DNA of 64,000 bases. Origin: Hoeflea_A sp965204935 (GTDB lineage Bacteria > Pseudomonadota > Alphaproteobacteria > Rhizobiales > Rhizobiaceae). The notes beneath the pieces are model-generated. The model was not told where the DNA came from, ran no database searches, and saw nothing but the letters and a program-made list of their open reading frames with translations. Both the position numbers and the translations under genes were made by a program. Positions 8,201 through 17,158 of the stretch are shown here, in pieces. Within the stretch, counting starts at the first letter, position 1, and every line of letters starts with the position of its first letter. The stretch is taken from NCBI RefSeq assembly GCF_965204935.1, contig NZ_CBDBFO010000002.1. One strand, given 5' to 3'.

Positions 8201-9198
8201 AAGTCTATACCGACCGCCACGGCGCCGAGCGGATCTATTTCCGGCGCAGGGGCTATCGCGAAATCCCGCTCAAGACACCGCTTTACAGCGACGCCTTCTG
8301 GCAATCCTATGAAGCCGCGATGACCCGGCCGAAACCGGCCATCGGAGCATCCCGGATCAAGCCCGGCTCGATGAACGACGTGATCGTCGCCTATTACGGG
8401 TCCCCGGACTTCAGGACCCTGAAAGCCAGCACCAAGACGACCTATCGCGGGATCATCGAACGGTTCCGCAAGGACCATGGCGAAAAGAGCGCCGCGCGGC
8501 TCCAGCCCCGCCATATCCGCCGGATGATGCGCGACAAGTCGGAGACGCCGTCGGCGGCGAACAATTTCCTGCGCATCCTTCACCTGCTGATGCGCCAGGC
8601 GATCGAGATGGAATTGCGCGAGGACGATCCGACACGGTTCGTGCGCAAGATCAGGGTCAAAACCGGCGGCTTCAGATCCTGGCAGGAGCGGGACATCGAC
8701 GCCTATATCCGGGCGCATCCGCAAGGCACGCGGGCGCATCTCGCCCTGATGCTGCTTCTCTATACCGGCCTGCGACGGTCCGACGTGGTCCGGGTCGGTC
8801 CGCAGCATATCCGCGACGGCGTTCTGACCATCAGGCAGACCAAGACCGGAAGCGAGGTCGGCATCCCGGTGCATGCGAAGCTCAAGGCGGCGATCGCCGA
8901 TGCCCCGAAAGACGGCATGGTGTTCCTGAAAACCGCCTTCGGCAAACCCTTCACGCCGGCAGGCTTCGGCAACTGGTTCCGCGATGTCACCGATCAGGCC
9001 GGCCTGAAAGGCCTCACAGCCCATGGACTGCGCAAGGCCATCGCCCGCCGGCTCGCGGAAGCCGGCTGCAGCCCGCACGAAATCATGGCGATCACCGGAC
9101 ACCAGAACCTGAAGGAGGTCGTCCTCTATACCGCCGCCGCCAATCGCAGGCAGATGGCGCAGGCCGCAATGGAGAGGCTGAATGACGAAACGGATTAG
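8167..9198 (+). CDS. Tyrosine recombinase / integrase
   Basis: A 343-residue site-specific recombinase that would insert and excise the element. It has an N-terminal arm and core-binding domain (about 60-155) and a complete catalytic domain: Arg in TGLRRSDVV, Lys in RQTKTGSEV, HGLRKAIAR, GHQNLKEV and the nucleophile Tyr in VVLYTAAAN. The start at 8167 lies inside the preceding HTH gene; a slightly longer form from 8152 is possible. The gene points to the right, so an attachment site may lie beyond 9198, but I find no tRNA fragment in the next 400 bases. The tRNA-Ser at 14119 is a possible target. Confidence 0.9.
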   Translation: MAASHKRPPYLKVYTDRHGAERIYFRRRGYREIPLKTPLYSDAFWQSYEAAMTRPKPAIGASRIKPGSMNDVIVAYYGSPDFRTLKASTKTTYRGIIERFRKDHGEKSAARLQPRHIRRMMRDKSETPSAANNFLRILHLLMRQAIEMELREDDPTRFVRKIRVKTGGFRSWQERDIDAYIRAHPQGTRAHLALMLLLYTGLRRSDVVRVGPQHIRDGVLTIRQTKTGSEVGIPVHAKLKAAIADAPKDGMVFLKTAFGKPFTPAGFGNWFRDVTDQAGLKGLTAHGLRKAIARRLAEAGCSPHEIMAITGHQNLKEVVLYTAAANRRQMAQAAMERLNDETD

Positions 9199-9580
9199 GA
9201 TGGCTGTATCCCAAAGGCGGACGAAGCGAAGCCTGTACAAAAACTCCTGGAAAACTCAGGGCTTTTGCTCACCAACTTCGTTGGTGCAGCCACCGACCCT
9301 TTCGACGACGGGAGCGGGCCATGCCCAGATTCAGGCGAATTTCGAACCTGCAGAAATTCGCTTGGACGCACGCTTCGCTCCACAACCACTTCAATCCAGA
9401 CCGCCACATCAAGCGAAGATCCCGCTTCAATACCATGCGAAACACTGTCCTCTCCTAATGGTGCCTGTCTCTCGCTGAACAATCGCCCCACGCCAAATGA
9501 TGTTGGAGAGTAGATACGGCGTCAAAGGTTGATCGACTCAACGACGTTTGTCGGATTTACTTTGCGGCTCTTCTAGAAGG
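9199..9580. other. Gene-free stretch after the integrase
   Basis: No convincing gene. It contains a hairpin CACCAAC-TTC-GTTGGTG at 9270-9286 without a T-run, which may end integrase transcription. Small ORFs here lack ribosome binding sites and similarity that I can recognise. GC content drops toward the next gene. Confidence 0.5.
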
Positions 9581-12500
9581 CTAAAATGGAAGTCGTCGGC
9601 TGACCGTGGCTTCAGTATCGTGATTCTCGGCCTCACGCCGATATCCGTCCGCTAAGTCATGTAGCGTCGCGGCCACTTTGGGATACTTCATTTCTGTTGC
9701 TGCCGCCCAGCCGCGATACCGCCGCTCTAGCTCTCTTTCTTGTTCGCCTCCCTCCATGCGAGTGACGACACCCCTAGAATTGTACTTTCCAATCCGAAAG
9801 CCTTCCATCATGCGCTTTGTGCCTGTCGATTGGAGTGCCTCCCTAACTGGCTTGCATGGCCAAACGCCATCTTCACCCAACGGCGCCCGAGACAAAACTT
9901 TTCCGATTTCGCTGTCGCCCACATCTCGGCGGGCCAAGTATTCAGTTTGGGTTTGAACGGCTCTGACCCATTCGATGATGCGTTTTGCTTCCAGTTCTCC
10001 TTGACCGTTTTTTCCGGGTATATCACGCAGCGAATCTAGCAGATGGAAGGCGTAGTCAGCACGACTTTGCGTCTGATCCGGAGAAGCTCTCAATCGTTCA
10101 GGGTCTTGGCCATCGTCGGAGCGTTTGTACGAAAAAGCAATAATATCTGAAAACAGCGATGCGTTCTTCGCAATCTCCTTTTCCAAGAATGGAATTCCTC
10201 GCTTTGATCTCACCAAGAGACCGAGATATTTGAACTCCAATCCGGCGAGATAGTCAGCAGAGAATTCTCCACTTTTTTCGATGATTGCGAGGGCGTTCTC
10301 TAGGTAGTACTGATTCATAGTGCGCGCTTCGAGATCTTCCTCTTCGCTTTGAACGCTCTCTTCGAGCGACTTTGCTATAAGCTCGGGCGAAACATGTTCG
10401 ATTAGACCTTGCATCGCATGGAATGCAGCTTTGGGGCGTCCGTAGTTTAGAAGTTTCCTCACAGCGAAGTCAACGTCATTTTGCTGATCGCCAAACAATC
10501 CGGGACAGACCGATTTCCAATATTTCGCTTGCTGTTCGGCGGGAAGTGTGGAGACAAATTTCCAAGTCGCCATCTCGAACTTTGCCAGCAGCGCGATCTC
10601 ATCCACCAAAGAGTCTTCTGCATTGCTGCAAACTTCGCTCAGGATTTGATCTGAAGTCTGTGATGTTCGCGCATTCAATGCTCCGAAAATGAGGTCTTTC
10701 TGAAGGCTGTTGAGGCTCTCACTTGTGCCTACGATCTGTGCAATGACTTGAGCTGAAGTGAATCGACTAGAAGTGAATTCGGTGATCAAAAGTCCGAGCT
10801 GCGACTTAGCATCGACTTTCTTACTCAAAGTCAGAAACCCGTCCATTCCTAGTTCAGCGTAAATCTCACCTAGCGCTTCCATCCGGCACTCATGAGTCCA
10901 GGCCTGGCGAGCCTCATAATTGAATCTTTCTTCATCGTACTCTCCAACTGATGGCTCAATCCAATCTTGATCAAACAGCCACAGATGTTTGAAAATCAAA
11001 TCGGTCGGCTCCAGCAGCTCATAGAGTTCTTTGATGGCGGCGGGATCGAATGGAATATCGTCTCGCTTTTCTGCTCGCTTGGCGGCGCGGCGCGATAGCG
11101 TATTCAATCTAAGCTTCTCACGAACTTCGGCTTTGTCCTGATCTGAAACGCCGGTGGAGATCCAGCCTTTGATAGCGTCCCATAAGTCCACTTGAAAATC
11201 CAACCCCAATCCGTGGGCGACGCCTATGAGTGCGATGATTTTTCGTTTGTCTAGAGCATTCCATTTCAGTGACCTTTCTATGCAATGAACAACAAACTTA
11301 TCTCGATCACGCCGACTGACGCGTTCACCAAATCCATGTGCATCACTACGCCAGTTTGGCCTTTCGTTAAAGTTACCGACCGTGTTTCGGGGATCAAACT
11401 GGGCGAGACAAATCACCCAACCAGTTTCAGGGTGATTTTCTACTAGATAATCTAGTGCTTCAATGCGATCCGTGACGTTGGCGGATGTTTGCGGCAACCA
11501 CGCACGAAAGATGTTACTCAGGCACTCAATGGGTTTATTTACCCAGTTATCGTCGATGTCTTCTCGGCTTAGATGCCCCAGAACGTCAACAACGCGCACG
11601 AAGCATGGCCTTATCCATGCCAGCGTTTCCAGCGCCCACAATAATCCTGTTCTCGGGCAGCCGCCTCCAAACAAATCAGTGCTGGCAGGTCGCATGAGCT
11701 TGCGGCACTCCGAATTCGCTCCTTTGGCCAAATCTTCTTCGACAATGTCCAGAAAAGTCGAAGGGGCGATCTCGGCATATCGGGGTAGGTCACGACTATG
11801 GCCTTCCAGAATTTGAGGGGTCAACGGTGTCATTAACGTGCGAACGATTTGCGCGCATCGCGTCTCACAATCGACCCCGAGTCTTTGTTTGAACAATGAG
11901 TTTCCGTGCATCGATAGTAGTGCGAGCATTTCTCGAATGCCGCGTCTCAAGGCTCCAGATATCTGGCGCGTTTTTCCTTCAATCGCGGCCAAGTAACGCT
12001 TGTCCTCATCCATCTCGATGGACGGATCCTCTTCAGAGAGAACGAATTCAGCAATGTCAAAGAAGCGATGCAGATCTGAGGCTGTAACGTGGTGATGTAT
12101 CGCGAAAAACGCATCGATTTTTGAAATGACACCTGAGAAAGATCCTGCGGACCAAACGGGAGTGTCATCCAGTTTCTCGAGAATAGAAAATGCCCTTTCG
12201 AGGTCTTCGAAGCTTTTGGAGCCGCTAAGACCTTCCAGCACAACGCGATCGAAGTCGACAGCCGAGTCCCAGGCTCCTGCCAGTGCCATTGGGAGCAGCG
12301 CGTGCGCTGTATCGGGCTCCTTTGCCCACTTGGGCGTTCTAACCGCGTCAATACCCGACAATCGCCGGCGGAGGACTGTGACGGATCGACCGGATTCTTG
12401 GTCTAGTGTATCGATCGCATCCCGATCCAAGCCCATCTTTTCTAAGGCGGAGCCGAAGGCGTCGTACGAAAGTTGAGTGAGTACGATATCGGCTTCTGAC

Positions 12501-13660
12501 GTCAGGTTACGTCTGGTCGATATCGCTACGGCTTTAATTTTGCGGTGGAGTGGAGCAAAAGCGGCTTGAGTTTCGGTAGATGGCAATACGGGTACAATCG
12601 CACTGTTTGCGGTGACTAGGTTGTACACCGCGTTTGGTGTTGTAAACACGACGCATCGATCAAGGTGTTCTTGTGCTGAATCAGATTCGGCACGGCTTAG
12701 TCTGGAGCGCAAAAACGCTAAGGCTTCAAGCGTAGAGTCTGCTTCTATGGTTAGGATCTTTGCGTCTTCACTGGTCAGCCATTGATCGAAGACGAGGTTG
12801 GATGTTTTGGAGCTCTCATCGAATACTGCATCGTCTAAACAGGGAGTGCAATCTGCATGCCAATCCACATAGCAGGTGTCCAGTGACTGGGTGCCCTCTG
12901 TTGGCTGATTTAGTTCACGCGACATCCAAATTTGCGCGGGAATAGACTGTTCGATCCATTGCTCCAAATCTGAAGCATCCAGCACACGAACGGATTTCCA
13001 GTCACCTTTGGCTTGACTGGCATTTTCCCATTGTCGCTTCCCATCCCATCGCCGCGGGGTAACGGCTACATAATTGAGTGTGTTTCTCTCAGCTAATTCT
13101 GTGCCAGCGGTGCGTGTTTTGTAGTCGTCTTCTATTTTCGATTTAGGGTCCTCATTGCAACCAAATTCCCAAACAGACTTCCCTTTAGTAATCCATGGTG
13201 TGGCGCTGTTCGACTCCAAGACTCCGTCCCAACCGTGGCGTTCACCGACATTGTGTCCAGGAAAGTCGACGTGCTTGAGATCCCGTCCGGTTGAATGCAC
13301 CAAAATCCTGAGAAGCACGGGCAGCTTCGTTCTGGCGGGAACGGTAACTGCCCAATTTTCGATGTCCGTGCTTAGGATCTTCAAATATGGCGGGGCATGT
13401 CTTCCAACCTTGTGCGCTGCGTTTTCCACGGGCGAATTCTGTAGGTCAAAGTCGGCTTGCTGGCGGAGCAGATCTTTGGCGGGGTAGCCAAAGAACAATT
13501 CGATTTTGTTGGCTAGCTCGACAGACAAGGCAGCATTGCCATTCAAGAAGGTGGAGAGTGCTTGTCGACCAATGCCTAGTTTTTCCGCAGCTTCTGAGAC
13601 GTTCATAGTGGGCGGAATGATCTTGGTGCGCACGTACCGGCCAGGGTGGATGATGCTCAT
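9581..13660 (-). CDS. 1359-residue HigA-type HTH protein with nuclease-like and STAND-like regions; candidate defence protein
   Basis: I do not know this protein as a named family. Residues 1-75 are a HigA-type antitoxin/Xre domain (HPGRYVRTKIIPP...AAEKLGIGRQALSTFLNG...LSVELA). Residues about 100-250 look like a restriction-endonuclease fold: GWDGVLES with Asp145, VWEFGCNEDPKSK with Glu165 and nearby lysines, then FVAVTPRRW-like YVAVTPRRW and DLEQWIE. Residues about 250-500 recall a STAND NTPase linker and winged helix (LDQESGRSVTVLRRRLSG), yet no Walker A motif is visible. The remaining 850 residues are helical repeats. No HigB toxin lies next to it. The start at 13660 follows GGAG. Its base composition is more AT-rich than its neighbours, a sign of transfer. 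Function is inferred only. Confidence 0.75.
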   Translation of the reverse strand: MSIIHPGRYVRTKIIPPTMNVSEAAEKLGIGRQALSTFLNGNAALSVELANKIELFFGYPAKDLLRQQADFDLQNSPVENAAHKVGRHAPPYLKILSTDIENWAVTVPARTKLPVLLRILVHSTGRDLKHVDFPGHNVGERHGWDGVLESNSATPWITKGKSVWEFGCNEDPKSKIEDDYKTRTAGTELAERNTLNYVAVTPRRWDGKRQWENASQAKGDWKSVRVLDASDLEQWIEQSIPAQIWMSRELNQPTEGTQSLDTCYVDWHADCTPCLDDAVFDESSKTSNLVFDQWLTSEDAKILTIEADSTLEALAFLRSRLSRAESDSAQEHLDRCVVFTTPNAVYNLVTANSAIVPVLPSTETQAAFAPLHRKIKAVAISTRRNLTSEADIVLTQLSYDAFGSALEKMGLDRDAIDTLDQESGRSVTVLRRRLSGIDAVRTPKWAKEPDTAHALLPMALAGAWDSAVDFDRVVLEGLSGSKSFEDLERAFSILEKLDDTPVWSAGSFSGVISKIDAFFAIHHHVTASDLHRFFDIAEFVLSEEDPSIEMDEDKRYLAAIEGKTRQISGALRRGIREMLALLSMHGNSLFKQRLGVDCETRCAQIVRTLMTPLTPQILEGHSRDLPRYAEIAPSTFLDIVEEDLAKGANSECRKLMRPASTDLFGGGCPRTGLLWALETLAWIRPCFVRVVDVLGHLSREDIDDNWVNKPIECLSNIFRAWLPQTSANVTDRIEALDYLVENHPETGWVICLAQFDPRNTVGNFNERPNWRSDAHGFGERVSRRDRDKFVVHCIERSLKWNALDKRKIIALIGVAHGLGLDFQVDLWDAIKGWISTGVSDQDKAEVREKLRLNTLSRRAAKRAEKRDDIPFDPAAIKELYELLEPTDLIFKHLWLFDQDWIEPSVGEYDEERFNYEARQAWTHECRMEALGEIYAELGMDGFLTLSKKVDAKSQLGLLITEFTSSRFTSAQVIAQIVGTSESLNSLQKDLIFGALNARTSQTSDQILSEVCSNAEDSLVDEIALLAKFEMATWKFVSTLPAEQQAKYWKSVCPGLFGDQQNDVDFAVRKLLNYGRPKAAFHAMQGLIEHVSPELIAKSLEESVQSEEEDLEARTMNQYYLENALAIIEKSGEFSADYLAGLEFKYLGLLVRSKRGIPFLEKEIAKNASLFSDIIAFSYKRSDDGQDPERLRASPDQTQSRADYAFHLLDSLRDIPGKNGQGELEAKRIIEWVRAVQTQTEYLARRDVGDSEIGKVLSRAPLGEDGVWPCKPVREALQSTGTKRMMEGFRIGKYNSRGVVTRMEGGEQERELERRYRGWAAATEMKYPKVAATLHDLADGYRREAENHDTEATVSRRLPF

Positions 13661-13681
13661 GCTGAAATCTCCATTTGCATA

Positions 13682-13711
13682 CATTATCGCATAATGTGTC
13701 GCACGACACAA
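13682..13711 (-). promoter_or_regulatory. Promoter with overlapping palindromes, candidate auto-operator
   Basis: On the - strand TTGTGT (13706-13711) and GATAAT (13683-13688) are spaced by 17 bases, a good sigma-70 promoter ending about 22 bases before the start codon of the giant gene. Two perfect palindromes lie across it: CATTAT-CGC-ATAATG (13682-13696) and GTGTCG-CA-CGACAC (13696-13709). HigA proteins bind palindromes over their own promoter, which is the likely meaning here. Confidence 0.65.
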
Positions 13712-14044
13712 GACATTATTCTGGTATTGTTCTTTTTGCCTTGGTGAGTCCTGTGCTTTGTTTAGATGTCCGGAAAAGAGTAGCCGAACTCGCAGTGGTT
13801 CGAGGTTGTTGTATTGATTGGGTAAAGCGGTGAGACTTGGAGGGGTGCGGTCGGGTGGCCATTATAAAGCAGCGCCGACGCCCATAGATCGCAACCGCTA
13901 CGACAATACGTAGGTTTGCTTTGGGGGAGTGAACTAACCCCCATTGAACCGGATACTCTGGCCTGACCAGGGAGGTCTTTCGCTACCTAAAATCGGGCTC
14001 CTCGATGTCAACTGCCGAGATGAGTTGGACAAAGTTAGAACATC

Positions 14045-14075
14045 AAAGTGTCTAACCTCCAGGGTTAGACACTTT
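14045..14075 (-). terminator. Hairpin downstream of tRNA-Ser
   Basis: A perfect 13-bp stem AAAGTGTCTAACC with a five-base loop lies 44 bases beyond the 3' end of the tRNA on the - strand. It is a likely transcript end for the tRNA, though no long T-run follows. The rest of 13712-14044 shows no gene. Confidence 0.55.
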
Positions 14076-14118
14076 ACCAATGATTAAATTAAGAAAAATC
14101 AATATGTTAATGGCAGAA

Positions 14119-14208
14119 TGGCGGAGAGGAAGGGATTCGAACCCTCGAGACGGTTCCCCGTCTACTCCCTTAGCAGGGGAGCGCCTTCGACCACTCGGCC
14201 ACCTCTCC
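14119..14208 (-). tRNA. tRNA-Ser(GCT)
   Basis: A 90-base class II tRNA on the - strand. The acceptor stem pairs GGAGAGG with CCTCTCC, followed by a G discriminator and an encoded CCA. The anticodon loop reads CTGCTAA (anticodon GCT). The long variable arm TAGACGGGGAACCGTCT and the T-arm with GGTTCGAATCC are present. The 5' half is also found at 19134-19177, so the gene is the target of an integrated element, which now supplies the upstream sequence of this tRNA. Confidence 0.95.
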
Positions 14209-14210
14209 GG
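14167..14210. repeat. Attachment site repeat, copy inside tRNA-Ser
   Basis: 44 bases identical to 19134-19177, covering the tRNA from its 5' end through the anticodon stem. It marks the left end of the 5-kb element. Confidence 0.8.
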
Positions 14211-14469
14211 TCCCGGTTTTTCTAAGGATTTTCACCGTTTTGACAATCCCCATTCTTGCAGCCCCATGCACCTTTTTTCGGAACGATGCCGGAACATGGC
14301 GGGGGAAGCGGGGGAAAACTGGGGGAATCGGTTCTTGGTGCGTTCCGATTGCTGGTTTGGTCGAACCCAACCGATGAACTGTAAATGAACGACCGATTCA
14401 CCGCGGGTTCAGTCGGCCTCTCGTAACATTTCCGGTTGGATGCGGCTCACGGCAATTTTGGAGCAATTG

Positions 14470-14922
14470 ATGAAGTTGATTCTCAAGCCAGCCATTCTCT
14501 TCGCAGCACTTATATATGCGGGACCGGTGTATGCAAAATGCAATCTCGATTCAGCGCGGATGATTTGGGAGGCCAATGGCAACACAATGACGCTTCGTTC
14601 CAACAACAAAAACGGCGAATGGAGATTGTTTGTAAACGGCAAAGACACCAAAACAATCGGTGCGAATATGATATGGCAGACTATCCTCGCTCGGCAGGGC
14701 GGATCTCAAGCAAAGGTTATACGAAATGATTTCAGGGGTCGATGCGGGCCGTACCAAAGGAGAAAGGCCGGCGTTGGCGGATCATCAAGTGGTGGTGTTA
14801 GTTCAGATATGGGACTGTACGATCCGTCCAGACCCCACAGGTACGGTCGTGTTCCCGGCGGCGGAGGCTACTCGTTAAAAGGGCCGCGCAAGGGATACGT
14901 GATCTATCATTTTCTGAACTGA
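14470..14922 (+). CDS. Small secreted protein, unknown function
   Basis: A 150-residue protein with a signal peptide (MKLILKPAILFAALIYAGPVYA, cleavage after about residue 22). The mature part has two cysteines, at KCNLDSARM and GRCGPYQ, which could form a disulfide, and a Gly/Ser-rich middle before a basic end. GGAG lies six bases before the ATG at 14470; the upstream ATG at 14440 has no RBS and would spoil the signal peptide. It is the first gene inside the tRNA-Ser element. I recognise no family. Confidence 0.65.
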   Translation: MKLILKPAILFAALIYAGPVYAKCNLDSARMIWEANGNTMTLRSNNKNGEWRLFVNGKDTKTIGANMIWQTILARQGGSQAKVIRNDFRGRCGPYQRRKAGVGGSSSGGVSSDMGLYDPSRPHRYGRVPGGGGYSLKGPRKGYVIYHFLN

Positions 14923-14978
14923 GTAACCGCGAGACCTGTTTCATTTCATCTTAGCTGAACGCGTGAGCCGCGTTTTCA

Positions 14979-15626
14979 TCAGCCTACATCCCGGTGCCGG
15001 ATATCCTCATCGATTCCGACGCCGCCGACGTTCCAGCCGTGCTTGAGCACTGATTCTGCCAAGCCGGGCGGGGTAAGCTTCACATAGCGCTGGTATTCGT
15101 TCGACTTCCAGCCGCCTTCCATCTTGAGGCGCAGCGGATCCTTGTTGACGGCGTAGTGCCAAGTCGCCCATGTGTGACGGCAGATATGCGGGGTGTAGAC
15201 CTTCAGGTCCAGCCCGATCTTTTCGACCGCAAAGGCGAAGGGATTGCGCACCTGGCCGCCGCTGCCCGTGCGCTTCTCATATGCAGTGCCGTCGAACCGG
15301 CGGAACAAAGGGCCTGGCTTGCCGACGGTCGGAAGGCGCGACAGCGCCGCGACAACGCGCGGCATCAGGTCAATGCGCCGTTCCTCGCCGTTCTTGGTGT
15401 CGCGCAGGATGGCGTAGCCGGCTGGCAGGTTCACGTCCTGGCCGTCGAGCGCGAATGTATCGCCGGCGCGCGGGCCCTGGCCAAGCCAGAACGTGACCAG
15501 CGCGGGCAGGGACGGATTCGGCTGTGTCGTTATCTGCCGGATAAGCGCTTCGGCCTGTTCAGGCGTAAAGAAGACGGTGCGGGTCGCGCCACCTTTCGGA
15601 GCACCTGCTATCCACATAAGCAACAT
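14979..15626 (-). pseudogene. Tyrosine recombinase, N-terminally truncated
   Basis: The catalytic domain of an integrase with all key residues: Arg in GQGPRAGDTFAL, Lys in DTKNGEERRI, HICRHTWAT, and Tyr in SNEYQRYVKL, where Trp stands in for the last His (GGWKS). The N-terminal arm-binding and core-binding domains are missing; upstream of about 15626 no frame continues the family and the + strand gene at 15656 begins. About 215 residues instead of the usual 330-400. Start codon uncertain. It points toward the tRNA-Ser and is presumably what remains of the enzyme that inserted this element. Confidence 0.7.
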
Positions 15627-15655
15627 GTGCGGGCAACAAACGACAGGAGTCCGCC

Positions 15656-15865
15656 ATGTCCAAGGGTCGCAGATCCGCACTCGCCATTCCCGATATTCTC
15701 GAACATCTGAAATCCGGCCGCGCCGGCGCGGCCAAGGTCATGGCCGGCGTACGGCCGTTCGGCGATACCTACAAGAAAGCCTCGGCGCTCGCCGATGCGA
15801 TTGACGATCTGACCGAAGATCTTACCGGCGATCGTGAGCGCTTTTGGGAGAAGGGGCAGGGGTAG
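15656..15865 (+). CDS. 69-residue protein, unknown function
   Basis: AGGAG lies six bases before the ATG. The product is basic at its start (MSKGRRSALAIP) with a helical body (DILEHLKSGRAGAAKVMAG...ALADAIDDLTEDL) and an acidic C-terminal half. It starts 29 bases from the truncated integrase on the other strand. No family recognised; the good RBS and absence of a better frame support it. Confidence 0.5.
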   Translation: MSKGRRSALAIPDILEHLKSGRAGAAKVMAGVRPFGDTYKKASALADAIDDLTEDLTGDRERFWEKGQG

Positions 15866-15994
15866 CGCATCGAAAAGGGCTGCAATCCGATTTGCTGCTA
15901 CGTGCCAAGTATTTCATCGAAGTAGATTGTTTAAATTGACAACATTGGGTGGTATTATCTCTTCCTCAACTGCCATTGGTTGAATTGAGGGGCC

Positions 15995-16405
15995 ATGGAA
16001 GCAATATGGAATTTCCTTTCCGACCAACAGAACCAGGCAACGCTCGCGTGGCTGGGTGGTGGGGTAGCGACAGCAGTCTCAGCGCTGTGGATCGCATTCA
16101 AGTATTTCACTGCAAATAAAACCGGATCGAAAAGCAGCGCGGAAAAGCCGGGCGCAAAACCCACAGTTGGTCAGGGCGTTGCGTCGTCAGGAGACACACT
16201 GATCGAAGGTGGCGTTCATATACAAACCCACTCTGCGAAAGCACCAAGGTGGGCTTACGCAGTCGGCATTGCCGGGCTTTTACTTCTCGGATATGCGGCA
16301 TTTTTCGGTGAAGGCGATTGCGTGGTCAACAGTGCAAAGGTCGGTGGAAATGTTTCAGGAACGGTAACGGTCGTTGGTGGATCGGGGGACGTAGAATGCG
16401 ACTGA
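15995..16405 (+). CDS. Small two-pass membrane protein, unknown function
   Basis: 136 residues. One hydrophobic segment at about 17-38 (LAWLGGGVATAVSALWIAF) and a second at about 84-103, separated by a polar region rich in Lys, Ala and Gly. After the second segment comes a short domain with two cysteines and a GGNVSGTVTVVGGSGDVEC pattern of alternating Gly and Val. GAGG precedes the ATG. Its last ten bases overlap the start of the TPR gene, so the two were made together, and they may act together at the envelope. No family recognised. Confidence 0.65.
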   Translation: MEAIWNFLSDQQNQATLAWLGGGVATAVSALWIAFKYFTANKTGSKSSAEKPGAKPTVGQGVASSGDTLIEGGVHIQTHSAKAPRWAYAVGIAGLLLLGYAAFFGEGDCVVNSAKVGGNVSGTVTVVGGSGDVECD

Positions 16406-17158
16406 TTGCAGTTGTGACGCTCACACTGACCCTCGTCGTACCAGTACCTGCCCAAGCCTTCGGCGACAGGAAGGTGCATTGCGGCAATCTGACGGAGGGC
16501 GATGTCAATGCTGCTATAACCGTCATTTGCGGGATGAGCACTGAACAGTTTGCCGATAACATGCGCCTGGCGCTTTCGCCACTGGCTGCCGACAAGGAGG
16601 AACTTTTTCGACGCCTTGACGATCTGCTGCCGCAGACCGCAGAGTTGCGAGTAGGCGCCATTCGTGGGTTCTTCCAAATCCTTGGTGAACGCGAGGTTCC
16701 GCCAGGACAGTTGCAGGATCGATTCGCAGAGATCGCGGTCCGCCACCAGGAACTGCTGCTGGAAATCCGCAAATTCCGTGTTCGCGATCCAGATGTGCAG
16801 CGATTGAGGGATGAGGCAGCGGCCGCCCTCGATGCTGATCCGCCGGATCACGATGCGGCGCGGCTATTGCTCGGCGAGGGGCGGGAACTTGTCCGCAAGA
16901 AGAGGCAGGCGGCAGCCAAGCTGCTAGCCGACCAGCAGCGCGAGGAAGCGCAACTTGTTCGTGAGCAGGCCGAAATCGAGGCCAGCCGCCTGCGTTTTGC
17001 AGACGCCGCGGCACTATACGAAGAAGCAGCATCACTGTTGCCAAGACCAGATATCAATCAACAGTATTGGGACCTGATGGCATCGGCGCAAAGTTGGCAC
17101 TATGAAGGACGCGATTTTGGCGATAACAGCGCACTTGTTGAATCGATCCGTGTCCTTA

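Noticed and set aside
9581..13660. Plain HigA antitoxin of a HigBA pair
   Set aside because: A HigB-like gene is absent on both sides and the protein is more than ten times the size of HigA.
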